Shown here piece by piece: positions 26,328 through 34,491 of a stretch of 64,000 bases of DNA. Numbering within the stretch: the stretch's first letter is position 1; every line of letters starts with the position of its first letter. The notes below the pieces were generated by a model. The model saw nothing but the letters and a program-made list of their open reading frames with translations, was not told the DNA's origin and did no database searches. Position numbers and translations under genes: made by a program. This DNA comes from Leisingera sp. M658 (GTDB lineage Bacteria; Pseudomonadota; Alphaproteobacteria; Rhodobacterales; Rhodobacteraceae): assembly GCF_025144145.1 (NCBI RefSeq), contig NZ_CP083546.1, forward strand, positions 199,001-263,000, in the 5' to 3' direction.

Positions 26328-27197
26328 TTACTTTTGGCGGCTGAGCGATGAAACTAGTTCGCGCGAATGAGAGGCGATCTGTGAACCTCTGCGCGCTGCA
26401 TACTCATTTATCTGGCGCAGGTGCGATGGCTGTAATTGCGTTAACTGAGAAACTTGGTTGTTTGGGTCTCTTAGCCAAACCATGCAATGAGCTGGGGAGA
26501 CGGGCATCCAAAGTTCAAAGCGCGGATTTGATAGCCCGTTCGGACCGCCATTGCCAATCCGGTACGCAATTACATCAGACAGGACAAACGACTTTCGAGG
26601 CGGAGCGCTTACCCATCGCAAACTTAGTTCAGATAGGGCCTCTTCGCACTTTGGGCTAGGAAGGAGGGTGGCGCGCACACGAATGTCTCGCCCGACTGCA
26701 GTAGCGCTTTGTCCCCCAAATCCTGTTCCTATGACCTGTGACTGTTCTTTGTCTCCGTATACTTCTCGGTTTAGTTTGGTCACTTCTTCGATAGCTGTGT
26801 TCCCTAGACTTTCGTCGCCTTCATAGTCTGGAATAAATTGAGGTGTTCTCTTAGCCATCTCGAACACCACATCCCGCAGGTCTTTGAGCGTGTCCGTTGC
26901 GATGTTAGGGACACTCTTGGCTCGAAGGGTGGTATTTAGCTTTGGTAGTGTTCTCCCAAGAAAATTGTCAACTGCACCATAGAAATCACTTTCGATGATA
27001 GAGGATAGCTTGTCGTCCTCCAGAACTGTGTAGTAGTCGCGTATCCAAAATGCTCCTTTCGGGGACCGGCGGTCGGGAGTTGAATATCGGTTAGAGTCGT
27101 TCCTTGCCGAATACCAAATCTTTCCTTCCGCGTCTGTGAACTGGTGTTGCAGTATTTGTGGCACGACATGGTGACGCTTCGCACGTTTGCTAGGCAT
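26328..27197 (-). CDS. DUF4238 domain-containing protein
   Basis: 289 residues. The N-terminus KRHHVVPQILQHQF (residues 5-18) is the hallmark of DUF4238, with paired histidines that recall HNH-like metal sites, although nuclease activity is not established for the family. Downstream blocks are WIRDYYTVLED and FEMAKRTPQFIPDYE, and a C-terminal FELWMPVSPAHCMVWL typical of the family. Base composition (visibly AT-richer, with AGA/TTA-type codons) differs sharply from both neighbours, pointing to horizontal acquisition. It sits on the minus strand between the str terminator and the S10 promoter. The function is unknown; such genes are often found in accessory islands. Confidence 0.8.
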   Translation of the reverse strand: MPSKRAKRHHVVPQILQHQFTDAEGKIWYSARNDSNRYSTPDRRSPKGAFWIRDYYTVLEDDKLSSIIESDFYGAVDNFLGRTLPKLNTTLRAKSVPNIATDTLKDLRDVVFEMAKRTPQFIPDYEGDESLGNTAIEEVTKLNREVYGDKEQSQVIGTGFGGQSATAVGRDIRVRATLLPSPKCEEALSELSLRWVSAPPRKSFVLSDVIAYRIGNGGPNGLSNPRFELWMPVSPAHCMVWLRDPNNQVSQLTQLQPSHLRQINEYAARRGSQIASHSRELVSSLSRQK

Positions 27198-27369
27198 GAT
27201 ACGGTTAACTTATTTTGGTTAAATCATATTGGTAGCGTAACACTGAGAACTCTGCCTTCAATGGTTGAGATGGGTCTTACCATTCACCTTAATGCTCCCT
27301 TTAACACTCCCTAAACAAACCCCAAACCCACCGTCCGCCGCAAACGCAACCGTTTCGCCGCGAAACCCC

Positions 27370-27398
27370 TTGCCACATTGCCCCATCAGGCGTATAGC
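27370..27398 (+). promoter_or_regulatory. Predicted promoter of the S10 operon
   Basis: TTGCCA, a 17-base spacer, then TATAGC. It lies downstream of the DUF4238 insert, so the insert does not separate the operon from its promoter. The gap 27198-27518 otherwise holds only the insert edge and the leader hairpin. Confidence 0.65.
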
Positions 27399-27423
27399 GC
27401 GCAGGTTCGCCATGTGCGGATAG

Positions 27424-27446
27424 AGGCGGGGTGATTCCCGCCTTTT
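27424..27446 (+). terminator. Terminator-like hairpin in the S10 leader
   Basis: AGGCGGG-GTGATT-CCCGCCT followed by TTT, about 20 bases after the predicted transcription start. It may be an attenuator; in E. coli the S10 leader is the site of L4-dependent attenuation, but this hairpin is much simpler. Confidence 0.5.
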
Positions 27447-27518
27447 GGGTTCGACGAGGGTTCCGCGGTGGTCGCAGGCCCTCCTCTCAACCTCAACGCC
27501 TCAATAAAGGCAGATGTA

Positions 27519-27833
27519 ATGCAAAGCCAAAACATTCGCATTCGGCTGAAGGCATTCGATTACCGCGTCCTGGATGCCAGCACGCAGGAAATCGTCAACA
27601 CAGCCAAGCGCACCGGCGCTCAGGTTCGTGGCCCGATCCCGATGCCGAACAAGATCGAGAAATTCACTGTTCTGCGTGGCCCCCACGTTGACAAGAAATC
27701 CCGTGACCAGTTCGAAATCCGGACGCACAAGCGTCTTCTCGACATCGTTGATCCGACCCCCCAGACCGTGGACGCGCTGATGAAGCTCGACCTCGCCGCT
27801 GGTGTGGACGTCGAAATCAAGCTGCAGTCGTAA
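27519..27833 (+). CDS. rpsJ: 30S ribosomal protein S10 / NusE (uS10)
   Basis: 104 residues from the ATG at 27519 ([19 protein letters not shown]), preceded by AAAGG; the frame is open to 27468 but S10 proteins start here. S10 is both a 30S head protein and the NusE antitermination factor that pairs with NusB and Nus[21 protein letters not shown] and the C-terminal VDVEIKLQS are diagnostic. Confidence 0.98.
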   Translation: MQSQNIRIRLKAFDYRVLDASTQEIVNTAKRTGAQVRGPIPMPNKIEKFTVLRGPHVDKKSRDQFEIRTHKRLLDIVDPTPQTVDALMKLDLAAGVDVEIKLQS

Positions 27834-27851
27834 GATCGGAGGGTAATGAAT

Positions 27852-28577
27852 ATGCGCTCTGGTATTATCGCAAAGAAAGTCGGCATGACCCGGCTGTTCC
27901 TGGAAGACGGCAAGCAGATCCCTGTGACCGTTCTGTCGCTGGACGGCCTGCAGGTTGTTGCGCAGCGCACCGATGACAAAGACGGCTACACCGCCGTTCA
28001 GCTCGGTGCTGGTTCCGCCAAGGCAAAGCGCACGTCGCAAGCCATGCGCGGCCACTTCGCAGCAGCCAAGGTTGCGCCGAAGCGCAAGCTGGTGGAATTC
28101 CGCGTCCCCGCAGACGCGCTGATCGAAGTCGGCGCCGAGATTTCGGCCGAACACTTCCTGGCTGGCCAGAAAGTGGACGTCACCGGCACCTCGATCGGTA
28201 AAGGTTTCGCCGGTGCCATGAAGCGGCACAACTTCGGCGGCCTGCGCGCCACGCACGGTGTGTCGATCTCGCACCGTTCGCATGGTTCGACCGGTCAGTG
28301 TCAGGATCCGGGCAAAGTCTTCAAAGGCAAGAAGATGGCCGGCCACATGGGCGCTGCCCGCGTGACCACCCAGAACCTGGAAGTGGTGAAAACCGACGCC
28401 GATCGCGGCCTGGTCTTCATCAAAGGCGCCGTTCCCGGCCCGAAATCCGGCTGGGTTACCGTCAAGGACGCCGTGAAGAAGAAAGCGCCCGAAGGTCTGC
28501 CGTTCCCGGCCGGTCTGAAAGCGGCTGCAACCGATGCACCGGCTGTTGAAGCCCCCGCGGAAGGTGGTGAAGCATGA
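27852..28577 (+). CDS. rplC: 50S ribosomal protein L3 (uL3)
   Basis: 241 residues from the ATG at 27852 ([16 protein letters not shown]); an ATG two codons earlier (27846) lies too close to the GGAGGG ribosome-binding site. L3 starts 50S assembly and reaches the peptidyl transferase centre with its [33 protein letters not shown] loop, which contains the glutamine methylated by PrmB in other bacteria. The C-terminus has an Ala/Pro-rich extension ([17 protein letters not shown]) common in alphaproteobacteria. It overlaps rplD by ATGA. Confidence 0.97.
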   Translation: MRSGIIAKKVGMTRLFLEDGKQIPVTVLSLDGLQVVAQRTDDKDGYTAVQLGAGSAKAKRTSQAMRGHFAAAKVAPKRKLVEFRVPADALIEVGAEISAEHFLAGQKVDVTGTSIGKGFAGAMKRHNFGGLRATHGVSISHRSHGSTGQCQDPGKVFKGKKMAGHMGAARVTTQNLEVVKTDADRGLVFIKGAVPGPKSGWVTVKDAVKKKAPEGLPFPAGLKAAATDAPAVEAPAEGGEA

Positions 28578-29191
28578 AACTTGACGTGATCAAACTCGAC
28601 GGCGGCAAGTCCGGCGACATCGAGCTGTCCGAAGACCTGTTCGGCCTGGAGCCGCGTGCGGACATCCTGCACCGTGTGGTCCGCTGGCAGCGCAACAACG
28701 CGCAGGCCGGCACCCACAAGGTGAAGACCCGCTCCGAGACCTCCTATTCGACCAAGAAGATCTATCGCCAGAAGGGCACCGGCGGCGCACGCCACGGTGA
28801 CCGCAACGCGCCGATCTTCCGCAAGGGCGGTATCTACAAAGGCCCGGTTGTCCGTTCGCACGGCCACGATCTGACCAAGAAGTTCCGCAAGCTGGGTCTG
28901 CGCCACGCGCTGTCCGCTAAGGCAAAAGCGGGTGAGCTGGTCATCATCGAGGATGCAGCCTCCGAAGGCAAAACCGCCGCTCTGGCCAAACAGGTGAAAA
29001 ACCTGGGCTGGAAACGCGCGCTGGTCATCGACGGCTCTTCGGTCAACGAAGACTTCCTGAAAGCGTCGCGCAACATTGAAGGCCTGGATATCCTGCCGAC
29101 AATGGGTGCAAACGTCTATGACATCCTGAAGCGTGACATCCTGGTGATCACCAAGGCAGGTGTCGAAGCACTGGAGGCTCGCCTGAAATGA
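28574..29191 (+). CDS. rplD: 50S ribosomal protein L4 (uL4)
   Basis: 205 residues. L4 lines the exit tunnel through its extended loop ([25 protein letters not shown]) and is the regulator of the S10 operon in enterobacteria. [18 protein letters not shown] at the start and [11 protein letters not shown] at the end fit the family. The start overlaps the rplC stop and the stop overlaps the rplW start (both ATGA), so translation is coupled through the three genes. Confidence 0.98.
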   Translation: MKLDVIKLDGGKSGDIELSEDLFGLEPRADILHRVVRWQRNNAQAGTHKVKTRSETSYSTKKIYRQKGTGGARHGDRNAPIFRKGGIYKGPVVRSHGHDLTKKFRKLGLRHALSAKAKAGELVIIEDAASEGKTAALAKQVKNLGWKRALVIDGSSVNEDFLKASRNIEGLDILPTMGANVYDILKRDILVITKAGVEALEARLK

Positions 29192-29484
29192 GCGCGAAAG
29201 CAGAACACTACGACGTGGTCCGCAAGCCGATCATCACCGAGAAAACCACCATGGCGTCCGAAAACGGCGCGGTAGTTTTCGAAGTGGCAATCGACTCGAA
29301 CAAGCCGATGATCAAAGAAGCTGTCGAAGCTCTCTTTGGCGTCAAGGTGAAGGCGGTCAACACCACCATCACCAAAGGCAAGGTCAAGCGGTTCCGCGGC
29401 CAGATGGGCCGTCGTAAAGACGTCAAAAAAGCCTATGTGACCCTGGAAGAAGGCAACACAATCGACGTGTCCACCGGACTCTGA
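29188..29484 (+). CDS. rplW: 50S ribosomal protein L23 (uL23)
   Basis: 98 residues. L23 sits at the tunnel exit and is the docking site for trigger factor and SRP; the [20 protein letters not shown] start and the conserved [20 protein letters not shown] loop are visible. In most bacteria rplB follows directly; here a terminator, a hypothetical gene and a 630-base spacer intervene. Confidence 0.98.
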   Translation: MSAKAEHYDVVRKPIITEKTTMASENGAVVFEVAIDSNKPMIKEAVEALFGVKVKAVNTTITKGKVKRFRGQMGRRKDVKKAYVTLEEGNTIDVSTGL

Positions 29485-29507
29485 GATTTGCCTTTTTGAG
29501 ACTTTGG

Positions 29508-29535
29508 AAGGCCCTCGCGATTGCGGGGGCCTTTT
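29508..29535 (+). terminator. Intrinsic terminator after rplW
   Basis: AAGGCCCTCGC-GATT-GCGGGGGCC then TTTT. It ends the rpsJ-rplC-rplD-rplW transcript inside what is normally one S10 operon. The bases just before it (GACTTTGGAA) recur before the rpmD terminator. Confidence 0.88.
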
Positions 29536-29731
29536 GCGTATGTGCGGGGCAGGCATGTCTGCATGGCGGGTTCCTTGGTGATATCTGTCCGCTGATTAAT
29601 AACCGCTGGGGGTTAAGGTCCGCGAAGCCCCGCGTGCGCTGCCTGCGCAACGGGCAGCGTTCAGAAACGACGCCCCGGCACTATCATTCCTGGCGCTATA
29701 GCGTATGGGAGGGGTGCCTTAAGGAGAATGA

Positions 29732-30226
29732 ATGATGGGACCTTCACAGAGTTTACCTGAACTGGTCGCGGCGGCGCGGGCCAATGCCAAGACGCTTGAG
29801 GATCGCATCATGGCGGCGCAAACCCCTGACGGCCAGAGTGAGGAGCTGCGCGCTGCCACGGCCGCGCTGGAAGCGGAAGCGGTCGATATCTTCACTTTGT
29901 TCGAGGCGCGGATGCAGCACCATTTCAGGCGGGGGCCGTTTTCGCGGAAACTGACATCCCTGCTGTCGCAGTCCGGGGAAGCCGGCCTCGCCGAGAGAGT
30001 TCATCAGTATTATCTGGTGATCAACGTTCTGAAGCATGGCAAGGGGGCGAGCTACCGGGAATTGCTGAATGCTCCGGCGTCAAAATTTGCCTTGACCACC
30101 GGCCAGGACACTGCCGCCAATGACGGGGTGGCAACCGTGGGGCTGGTGGATATCAGTTTCCCCGGCTTCTTTGCCGGGCTGACTGAGACCATTCTGGACG
30201 CCAGCCGGTTCCTCGAGGCGCAATAG
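29732..30226 (+). CDS. Hypothetical protein, 164 aa, between rplW and rplB
   Basis: Three closely spaced ATGs (29728, 29732, 29735) follow an AAGGAG ribosome-binding site; 29732 or 29735 is in frame. The protein is largely helical, with LPELVAAARANAKTLEDRIM and AALEAEAVDIFTLFEARM at the N-terminus, a basic HHFRRGPFSRKLTSLLSQ segment, and a YLVINVLKHGKGASYREL stretch. The C-terminal part (VGLVDISFPGFFAGLTETIL) is more hydrophobic but too short of charge-free length for a confident membrane helix. No signal peptide and no family I can name. The GC content is like its neighbours and codon use looks native. It splits the S10 operon. Confidence 0.65.
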   Translation: MMGPSQSLPELVAAARANAKTLEDRIMAAQTPDGQSEELRAATAALEAEAVDIFTLFEARMQHHFRRGPFSRKLTSLLSQSGEAGLAERVHQYYLVINVLKHGKGASYRELLNAPASKFALTTGQDTAANDGVATVGLVDISFPGFFAGLTETILDASRFLEAQ

Positions 30227-30228
30227 GG

Positions 30229-30405
30229 CGCAGCCCGCCGCGCCAGCGTTATGCAGAAGGCATGCCATTGGCAGGAGCAGCCCCCATGACGCCACGGCGA
30301 AGTCTGGTCCCCGGCGCGGAACAAGGCCGCAGGCCGCCGCGCCAGCGCCATGCTGAAAGCATGCCTCCGGCATGTCCCGCCCCCATGGGGCGGCGCTTTG
30401 GCTGG
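30229..30405. repeat. Imperfect direct repeat, two units of about 77 bases
   Basis: Two related units start near 30229 and 30329. Both contain CCGCCGCGCCAGCG, an ATGC-GAA-GCATGCC core and a CCCCCATG block, at roughly 70-75% identity by eye. No reading frame spans them convincingly. They fill the first part of the 629-base gap between the 164-aa gene and rplB. Confidence 0.55.
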
Positions 30406-30499
30406 TGTCCAGCATGTCGGTGAGGTTCTACGGATTTGGCTGGGATAAAGTGCCATACGCGATGTCGGGGCGCCACCTCGCGGGACGGCGCTGGCACGT

Positions 30500-30660
30500 C
30501 TTTCTAATTGAAGCCAGCTAAAAGCTGAATAGGGTCAACCACTGTTGGCGAGGGAGCTAACCGAAGTCGGAAAGCGGGGAATGTTCAATAGAAGAGTTGT
30601 CTCTATGGAATCATAGATACAACCATTGCCACCTTTCCCCGACTCTGCTAAGCCGCACCA
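30500..30660. other. AT-richer non-coding stretch upstream of rplB
   Basis: A patch visibly lower in GC than its surroundings, with an AGCTAAAAGCT palindrome near 30518 and a loosely complementary pair (AAGTCGGAAAGCGGGG near 30567 and CTTTCCCCGACT near 30634). No intact gene. It could be the relic of a mobile element. Confidence 0.35.
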
Positions 30661-30669
30661 ATCCTGCAG

Positions 30670-30694
30670 ACCCCGGATTCGTTCCGGGGTTGTT
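30670..30694 (+). terminator. Hairpin with weak T-run upstream of rplB
   Basis: ACCCCGGA-TTCGT-TCCGGGGT followed by TGTTA. An 8-bp stem; a terminator for upstream transcription or an insulating hairpin. Confidence 0.45.
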
Positions 30695-30710
30695 ACGTTT
30701 GTCAGGATGT

Positions 30711-30741
30711 TTGAACTTTGGGACCTTCGGGGCCCTATACA
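30711..30741 (+). promoter_or_regulatory. Candidate promoter for rplB and the following genes
   Basis: TTGAAC, a 19-base spacer (18 if the -10 is read as CTATAC), then TATACA. The spacing is longer than at the other modules, but a promoter is needed here because of the rplW terminator. Confidence 0.45.
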
Positions 30742-30854
30742 TCGGCCACCCTAGTAGGGCGTCTCCACAGGAGGCAACCGGGCGGGGGGCTTACACATAG
30801 CGGGTCCAAAGACAAAAACCTAAGGGCCTGCACGCTAAACGGAAGACAGAAAGC

Positions 30855-31697
30855 ATGGCACTTAAGTCGTATAAGCCGACGACGCCGGGCCAGCGTGGGC
30901 TGGTTCTGATCGACCGTTCGGAGCTTTGGAAAGGGCGTCCGGTCAAATCTCTCACTGAGGGTCTGACCAAATCGGGCGGCCGGAACAACACCGGACGGAT
31001 TACTTCTCGCCGCCGCGGCGGCGGCGCAAAGCGTCTCTACCGGATCGTTGACTTCAAACGGAACAAATTTGATGTCGCGGCCACCGTTGAACGGATCGAA
31101 TACGACCCGAACCGGACCGCATTCATCGCGCTGATCAAATACGAAGACGGCGAGCAGGCCTATATCCTGGCACCGCAGCGTCTGGCAGTCGGCGACAAGG
31201 TCATCGCTTCGGCGAAGGCTGACATCAAGCCGGGCAACGCAATGCCGTTCTCGGGCATGCCGATCGGTACCATCGTTCACAACATCGAAATGAAGCCCGG
31301 CAAAGGCGGCCAGATCGCCCGTGCAGCCGGTACTTACGCTCAGTTCGTTGGCCGTGACGGCGGTTACGCCCAGATCCGCCTGTCCTCGGGCGAGCTGCGT
31401 CTGGTGCGTCAGGAATGCATGGCCACCATCGGTGCCGTCAGCAACCCCGACAACTCGAACCAGAACTTCGGTAAAGCCGGCCGTATGCGCCACAAGGGCA
31501 AGCGTCCTTCGGTGCGTGGTGTGGTTATGAACCCGATCGACCACCCGCACGGCGGTGGTGAAGGCCGGACCTCCGGTGGCCGCCACCCGGTGACCCCCTG
31601 GGGTAAACCGACCAAGGGCAAACGGACCCGCAACAAAAACAAGGCGTCGCAGAAGCTTATCGTCCGCTCGCGCCACGCCAAGAAGAAAGGCCGCTAA
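30855..31697 (+). CDS. rplB: 50S ribosomal protein L2 (uL2)
   Basis: 280 residues. L2 supports the peptidyl transferase centre and the subunit bridge; the [20 protein letters not shown] block near the C-terminus, with its conserved histidines, is present, as is [20 protein letters not shown]. The 160 bases upstream of the start form a leader after the candidate promoter. rpsS follows after 3 bases, and the cluster to rplP is tightly packed. Confidence 0.98.
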   Translation: MALKSYKPTTPGQRGLVLIDRSELWKGRPVKSLTEGLTKSGGRNNTGRITSRRRGGGAKRLYRIVDFKRNKFDVAATVERIEYDPNRTAFIALIKYEDGEQAYILAPQRLAVGDKVIASAKADIKPGNAMPFSGMPIGTIVHNIEMKPGKGGQIARAAGTYAQFVGRDGGYAQIRLSSGELRLVRQECMATIGAVSNPDNSNQNFGKAGRMRHKGKRPSVRGVVMNPIDHPHGGGEGRTSGGRHPVTPWGKPTKGKRTRNKNKASQKLIVRSRHAKKKGR

Positions 31698-31700
31698 TCC

Positions 31701-31979
31701 ATGGCACGTTCCGTATGGAAAGGCCCCTTCGTTGATGCTTATGTCCTGAAAAAGGCCGAAGCAGCGCGTGAGTCGGGCCGCAATGAAGTGATCAAGATCT
31801 GGTCGCGCCGTTCCACCATCCTGCCGCAGTTTGTCGGTCTGACCTTTGGTGTCTACAACGGCAAAAAGCACATCCCAGTCAACGTCTCGGAAGACATGAT
31901 CGGTCAGAAGTTCGGTGAGTACTCGCCGACCCGCACCTATTATGGCCATGCCGCTGACAAAAAAGCGAAGCGGAAGTAA
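31701..31979 (+). CDS. rpsS: 30S ribosomal protein S19 (uS19)
   Basis: 92 residues. S19 binds the 30S head next to S13 and contacts A-site t[23 protein letters not shown] and [20 protein letters not shown] are diagnostic, and the basic C-terminus (ADKKAKRK) is complete. rplV starts 3 bases after the stop. Confidence 0.98.
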   Translation: MARSVWKGPFVDAYVLKKAEAARESGRNEVIKIWSRRSTILPQFVGLTFGVYNGKKHIPVNVSEDMIGQKFGEYSPTRTYYGHAADKKAKRK

Positions 31980-31982
31980 GTC

Positions 31983-32363
31983 ATGGGTAAGGAAAAGAAT
32001 CCCCGCCGCGTGGCAGACAACGAAGCAATGGCAAAACTGCGCATGCTCCGTACCTCGCCGCAGAAACTGAACCTGGTGGCTCAGATGATCCGTGGCAAGA
32101 AAGTCGAGAAGGCGCTGACCGACCTGACATTCTCCAACAAGCGGATTGCAGCAGACGTGAAGAAATGCCTTCAGTCCGCCATCGCAAACGCCGAAAACAA
32201 CCACAACCTGGACGTCGATGAACTGGTCGTCGCCGAGGCGTGGGTCGGCAAAAACCTGACCATGAAGCGCGGCCGTCCGCGTGCCCGTGGCCGGTTCGGC
32301 AAAATCCTGAAGCCGTTTGCGGAGATCACCATCAAGGTGCGTCAAGTTGAGGAGCAAGCCTAA
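31983..32363 (+). CDS. rplV: 50S ribosomal protein L22 (uL22)
   Basis: 126 residues. Its long beta-hairpin reaches into the exit tunnel at the macrolide constriction; the hairpin ([25 protein letters not shown] region) is intact with no insertion or deletion of the type linked to macrolide resistance. The last stop base is shared with the rpsC start (TAATG). Confidence 0.98.
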   Translation: MGKEKNPRRVADNEAMAKLRMLRTSPQKLNLVAQMIRGKKVEKALTDLTFSNKRIAADVKKCLQSAIANAENNHNLDVDELVVAEAWVGKNLTMKRGRPRARGRFGKILKPFAEITIKVRQVEEQA

Positions 32364-33073
32364 TGGGTCATAAAGTCAATCCGATCGGCATGCGCCTGCA
32401 GGTGAACCGCACCTGGGACAGCCGCTGGTACGCTGACACCAAAGACTACGGTGATCTGCTGCTCGAGGACCTGAAAATCCGCGAGTTCATCAAAACCGAG
32501 TGCAAGCAGGCGGGCATCGCCCGTGTGATCATCGAGCGCCCCCACAAGAAGTGCCGTGTGACCATTCACACCGCGCGTCCGGGCGTGATCATCGGCAAGA
32601 AAGGCGCGGACATCGAAGTGCTTCGCAAGAAGCTGGCTTCGATGACCGACAGCGAGCTGCACCTGAACATCGTTGAAGTCCGCAAGCCGGAACTCGACGC
32701 TGCTCTGGTCGGCGAGTCCATCGCTCAGCAGCTGGAACGCCGTGTGTCCTTCCGCCGCGCGATGAAACGTGCCGTGCAGAACGCCATGCGCATGGGCGCC
32801 CTGGGTATCCGGGTGAACGTCGCTGGCCGTCTGGGCGGTGCTGAAATCGCCCGTACCGAATGGTACCGCGAAGGCCGCGTGCCGCTGCACACCCTGCGTG
32901 CCGACATCGATTACGCACCCACCGAAGCGGTGACCCCTTATGGGATCATCGGGATCAAGGTCTGGATCTTCAAAGGCGAGATCATGGAGCACGATCCTTC
33001 GGCACGTGACCGTAAAGCACAAGAAATCCAGGACGGCCCAGCACCTCGCGGTGCCGGTGGCGGCCGTCGCTAA
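32363..33073 (+). CDS. rpsC: 30S ribosomal protein S3 (uS3)
   Basis: 236 residues. S3 lines the mRNA entry channel and has helicase-related arginines; the KH domain ([22 protein letters not shown]) carries the GXXG loop. [20 protein letters not shown] at the start is typical. It ends with a short Gly/Arg tail (RGAGGGRR). Translation is coupled to rplV by the overlapping stop/start. Confidence 0.98.
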   Translation: MGHKVNPIGMRLQVNRTWDSRWYADTKDYGDLLLEDLKIREFIKTECKQAGIARVIIERPHKKCRVTIHTARPGVIIGKKGADIEVLRKKLASMTDSELHLNIVEVRKPELDAALVGESIAQQLERRVSFRRAMKRAVQNAMRMGALGIRVNVAGRLGGAEIARTEWYREGRVPLHTLRADIDYAPTEAVTPYGIIGIKVWIFKGEIMEHDPSARDRKAQEIQDGPAPRGAGGGRR

Positions 33074-33085
33074 GGAGGATTTGAG

Positions 33086-33499
33086 ATGCTTCAGCCAAAG
33101 CGCACTAAATTCCGCAAAATGCACAAGGGCCGGATTCACGGCCTGGCAAAAGGCGGTTCCGACCTGAACTTCGGCACCTATGGCCTGAAGGCAACCACTC
33201 CTGAGCGTGTGACTGCACGCCAGATTGAGGCTGCCCGCCGCGCCATGACCCGGCACATGAAACGCCAGGGCCGTGTCTGGATCCGTATCTTCCCGGACAC
33301 TCCGGTGACCTCGAAGCCGACCGAAGTCCGTATGGGTAAAGGTAAAGGTTCCGTGGACTACTGGGCAGCCAAGGTTAAGCCTGGCCGCGTGATGTTCGAG
33401 ATCGACGGCGTCACCGACGAAGTCGCCCGCGAGGCCCTGCGCCTGGCAGCGATGAAACTGCCGGTCAAGACCCGCGTCGTGGTTCGCGAAGACTGGTAA
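33086..33499 (+). CDS. rplP: 50S ribosomal protein L16 (uL16)
   Basis: 137 residues. L16 is a late-assembly protein by the A-site tRNA elbow. [19 protein letters not shown] at the start, the [20 protein letters not shown] loop and the C-terminal [13 protein letters not shown] are present. The arginine in EVRMGKGKG corresponds to the residue hydroxylated in E. coli L16 by the 2OG-oxygenase YcfD. An AAGGAGGATTTGAG ribosome-binding site precedes it. Normally rpmC follows at once; here a terminator and two accessory genes intervene. Confidence 0.98.
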   Translation: MLQPKRTKFRKMHKGRIHGLAKGGSDLNFGTYGLKATTPERVTARQIEAARRAMTRHMKRQGRVWIRIFPDTPVTSKPTEVRMGKGKGSVDYWAAKVKPGRVMFEIDGVTDEVAREALRLAAMKLPVKTRVVVREDW

Positions 33500-33578
33500 A
33501 CGGCGGCCTTGCCGCCGCCTGCGCGGCCGTTGCTTTTGCCTGCAAGAGCGATGAAAGCGCAGCCGGTTTCTAAAATCA

Positions 33579-33612
33579 AAGGACCCCCGCTGAGCAATCA
33601 GCGGGGGTCCTT
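33579..33612. terminator. Strong symmetric hairpin after rplP
   Basis: A 15-bp perfect stem (AAGGACCCCCGCTGA / TCAGCGGGGGTCCTT) with loop GCAA. T's after it are few, but the stem is very stable. It marks the end of the rplB-rplP unit. Confidence 0.8.
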
Positions 33613-33661
33613 CCGTTGTGTCCGCCAGCCGGGGCGCTGCCCCCGCCGCCTTTGGCGGCTC

Positions 33662-33694
33662 CCCCGGGGTATTTGCACCCAGAAAGAAGCTGCA
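33662..33694 (+). repeat. Dispersed intergenic repeat, copy 1
   Basis: CCCCGGGGTATTT, six variable bases, then AGAAAGAAGCTGC. A second copy lies inverted at 50951-50981. Motifs of this kind are scattered between genes in many Rhodobacteraceae. Confidence 0.6.
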
Positions 33695-33738
33695 GGAAGC
33701 ATCTCGCCAAGGCAGGGGCACTGCGCTAAGACGGCGCT

Positions 33739-34359
33739 ATGGCCCAGATTGAATCGCTTTTTGTGACCCGCCTCTACCGCGCACAATTGTCCGAACACGG
33801 ACCATCGATTGACGCGCAGGAAATGGAAAACTCCTGTCTTGTCATCGCCGGTGATGACGATGCCGGGCAGGACTGGTGCGAGGAGAACGGCTATCCCGGC
33901 TATACCTCCTATGCCTCGCTCACCGATCTGCCCTGGCGGTTCCCGGTCTTTGCCGATCTGGTGAAATCGCTGGATCTGCATGTTGCGGCATTTGCCAGGG
34001 ATCTGGAGCTGGATCTGGACGGGCGCGCGCTGGTGCTGGAGGATCTGTGGATCAATATCCTGCCCGAGGGTGGCACCCATGCCAGCCACATTCACCCGCA
34101 TTCGGTGATTTCCGGCACCACCTATGTGTCGATGCCCGAGGGCGCCTCGGCGCTGAAGCTGGAGGACCCGCGGCATGCGATGATGATGGCGCATCCGCCG
34201 CGCGTGAAGGATTGCCGCCAGGAACTGAAAACCTTTGTCTATCAGGCGCCCGGCGTGGGGGATGTGCTGCTATGGGAAAGCTTCATCCGTCATGAGGTGC
34301 CATTGAACATGGCCGAAGAAGAGCGGATCTCGGTCAGCTTCAACTATAAGTGGGAGTAA
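33739..34359 (+). CDS. TIGR02466-type 2-oxoglutarate/Fe(II) oxygenase family protein
   Basis: 206 residues. The double-stranded beta-helix fold is indicated by HASHIHPHSVISGTTYVS (His114, 117, 119 and 121), the distal His185 in LLWESFIRHEVPLN and Arg196 in ERISVSFNY, which fit the metal-binding facial triad and the 2OG-binding arginine. The family (putative 2OG-Fe(II) oxygenase, PF13759) is recognisable from W-N-LPEGGTHASHIHPHS; its substrate is unknown. No signal peptide, so it is cytoplasmic. It lies right after rplP, which invites a link with ribosomal protein hydroxylation, but that is inference. Confidence 0.8.
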   Translation: MAQIESLFVTRLYRAQLSEHGPSIDAQEMENSCLVIAGDDDAGQDWCEENGYPGYTSYASLTDLPWRFPVFADLVKSLDLHVAAFARDLELDLDGRALVLEDLWINILPEGGTHASHIHPHSVISGTTYVSMPEGASALKLEDPRHAMMMAHPPRVKDCRQELKTFVYQAPGVGDVLLWESFIRHEVPLNMAEEERISVSFNYKWE

Positions 34360-34491
34360 GCAGGCTTCCCTGAAACGCTCCGGGGCGTGTTTCGCCTGCG
34401 AACGGGCGGAGCGCTGGCCTGGACCGGCGCGATTGCGTAATGCGGAAAACTTGCTAAGCCTGTTGAGAGCATCTCTTTGAAAGGCTTTGCC

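Noticed and set aside
29496-29735. 79-codon frame between rplW and the 164-aa gene
   Set aside because: It begins inside the rplW terminator and overlaps the next start; the composition is unlike a real protein. The N-terminus looks like a signal peptide by chance.
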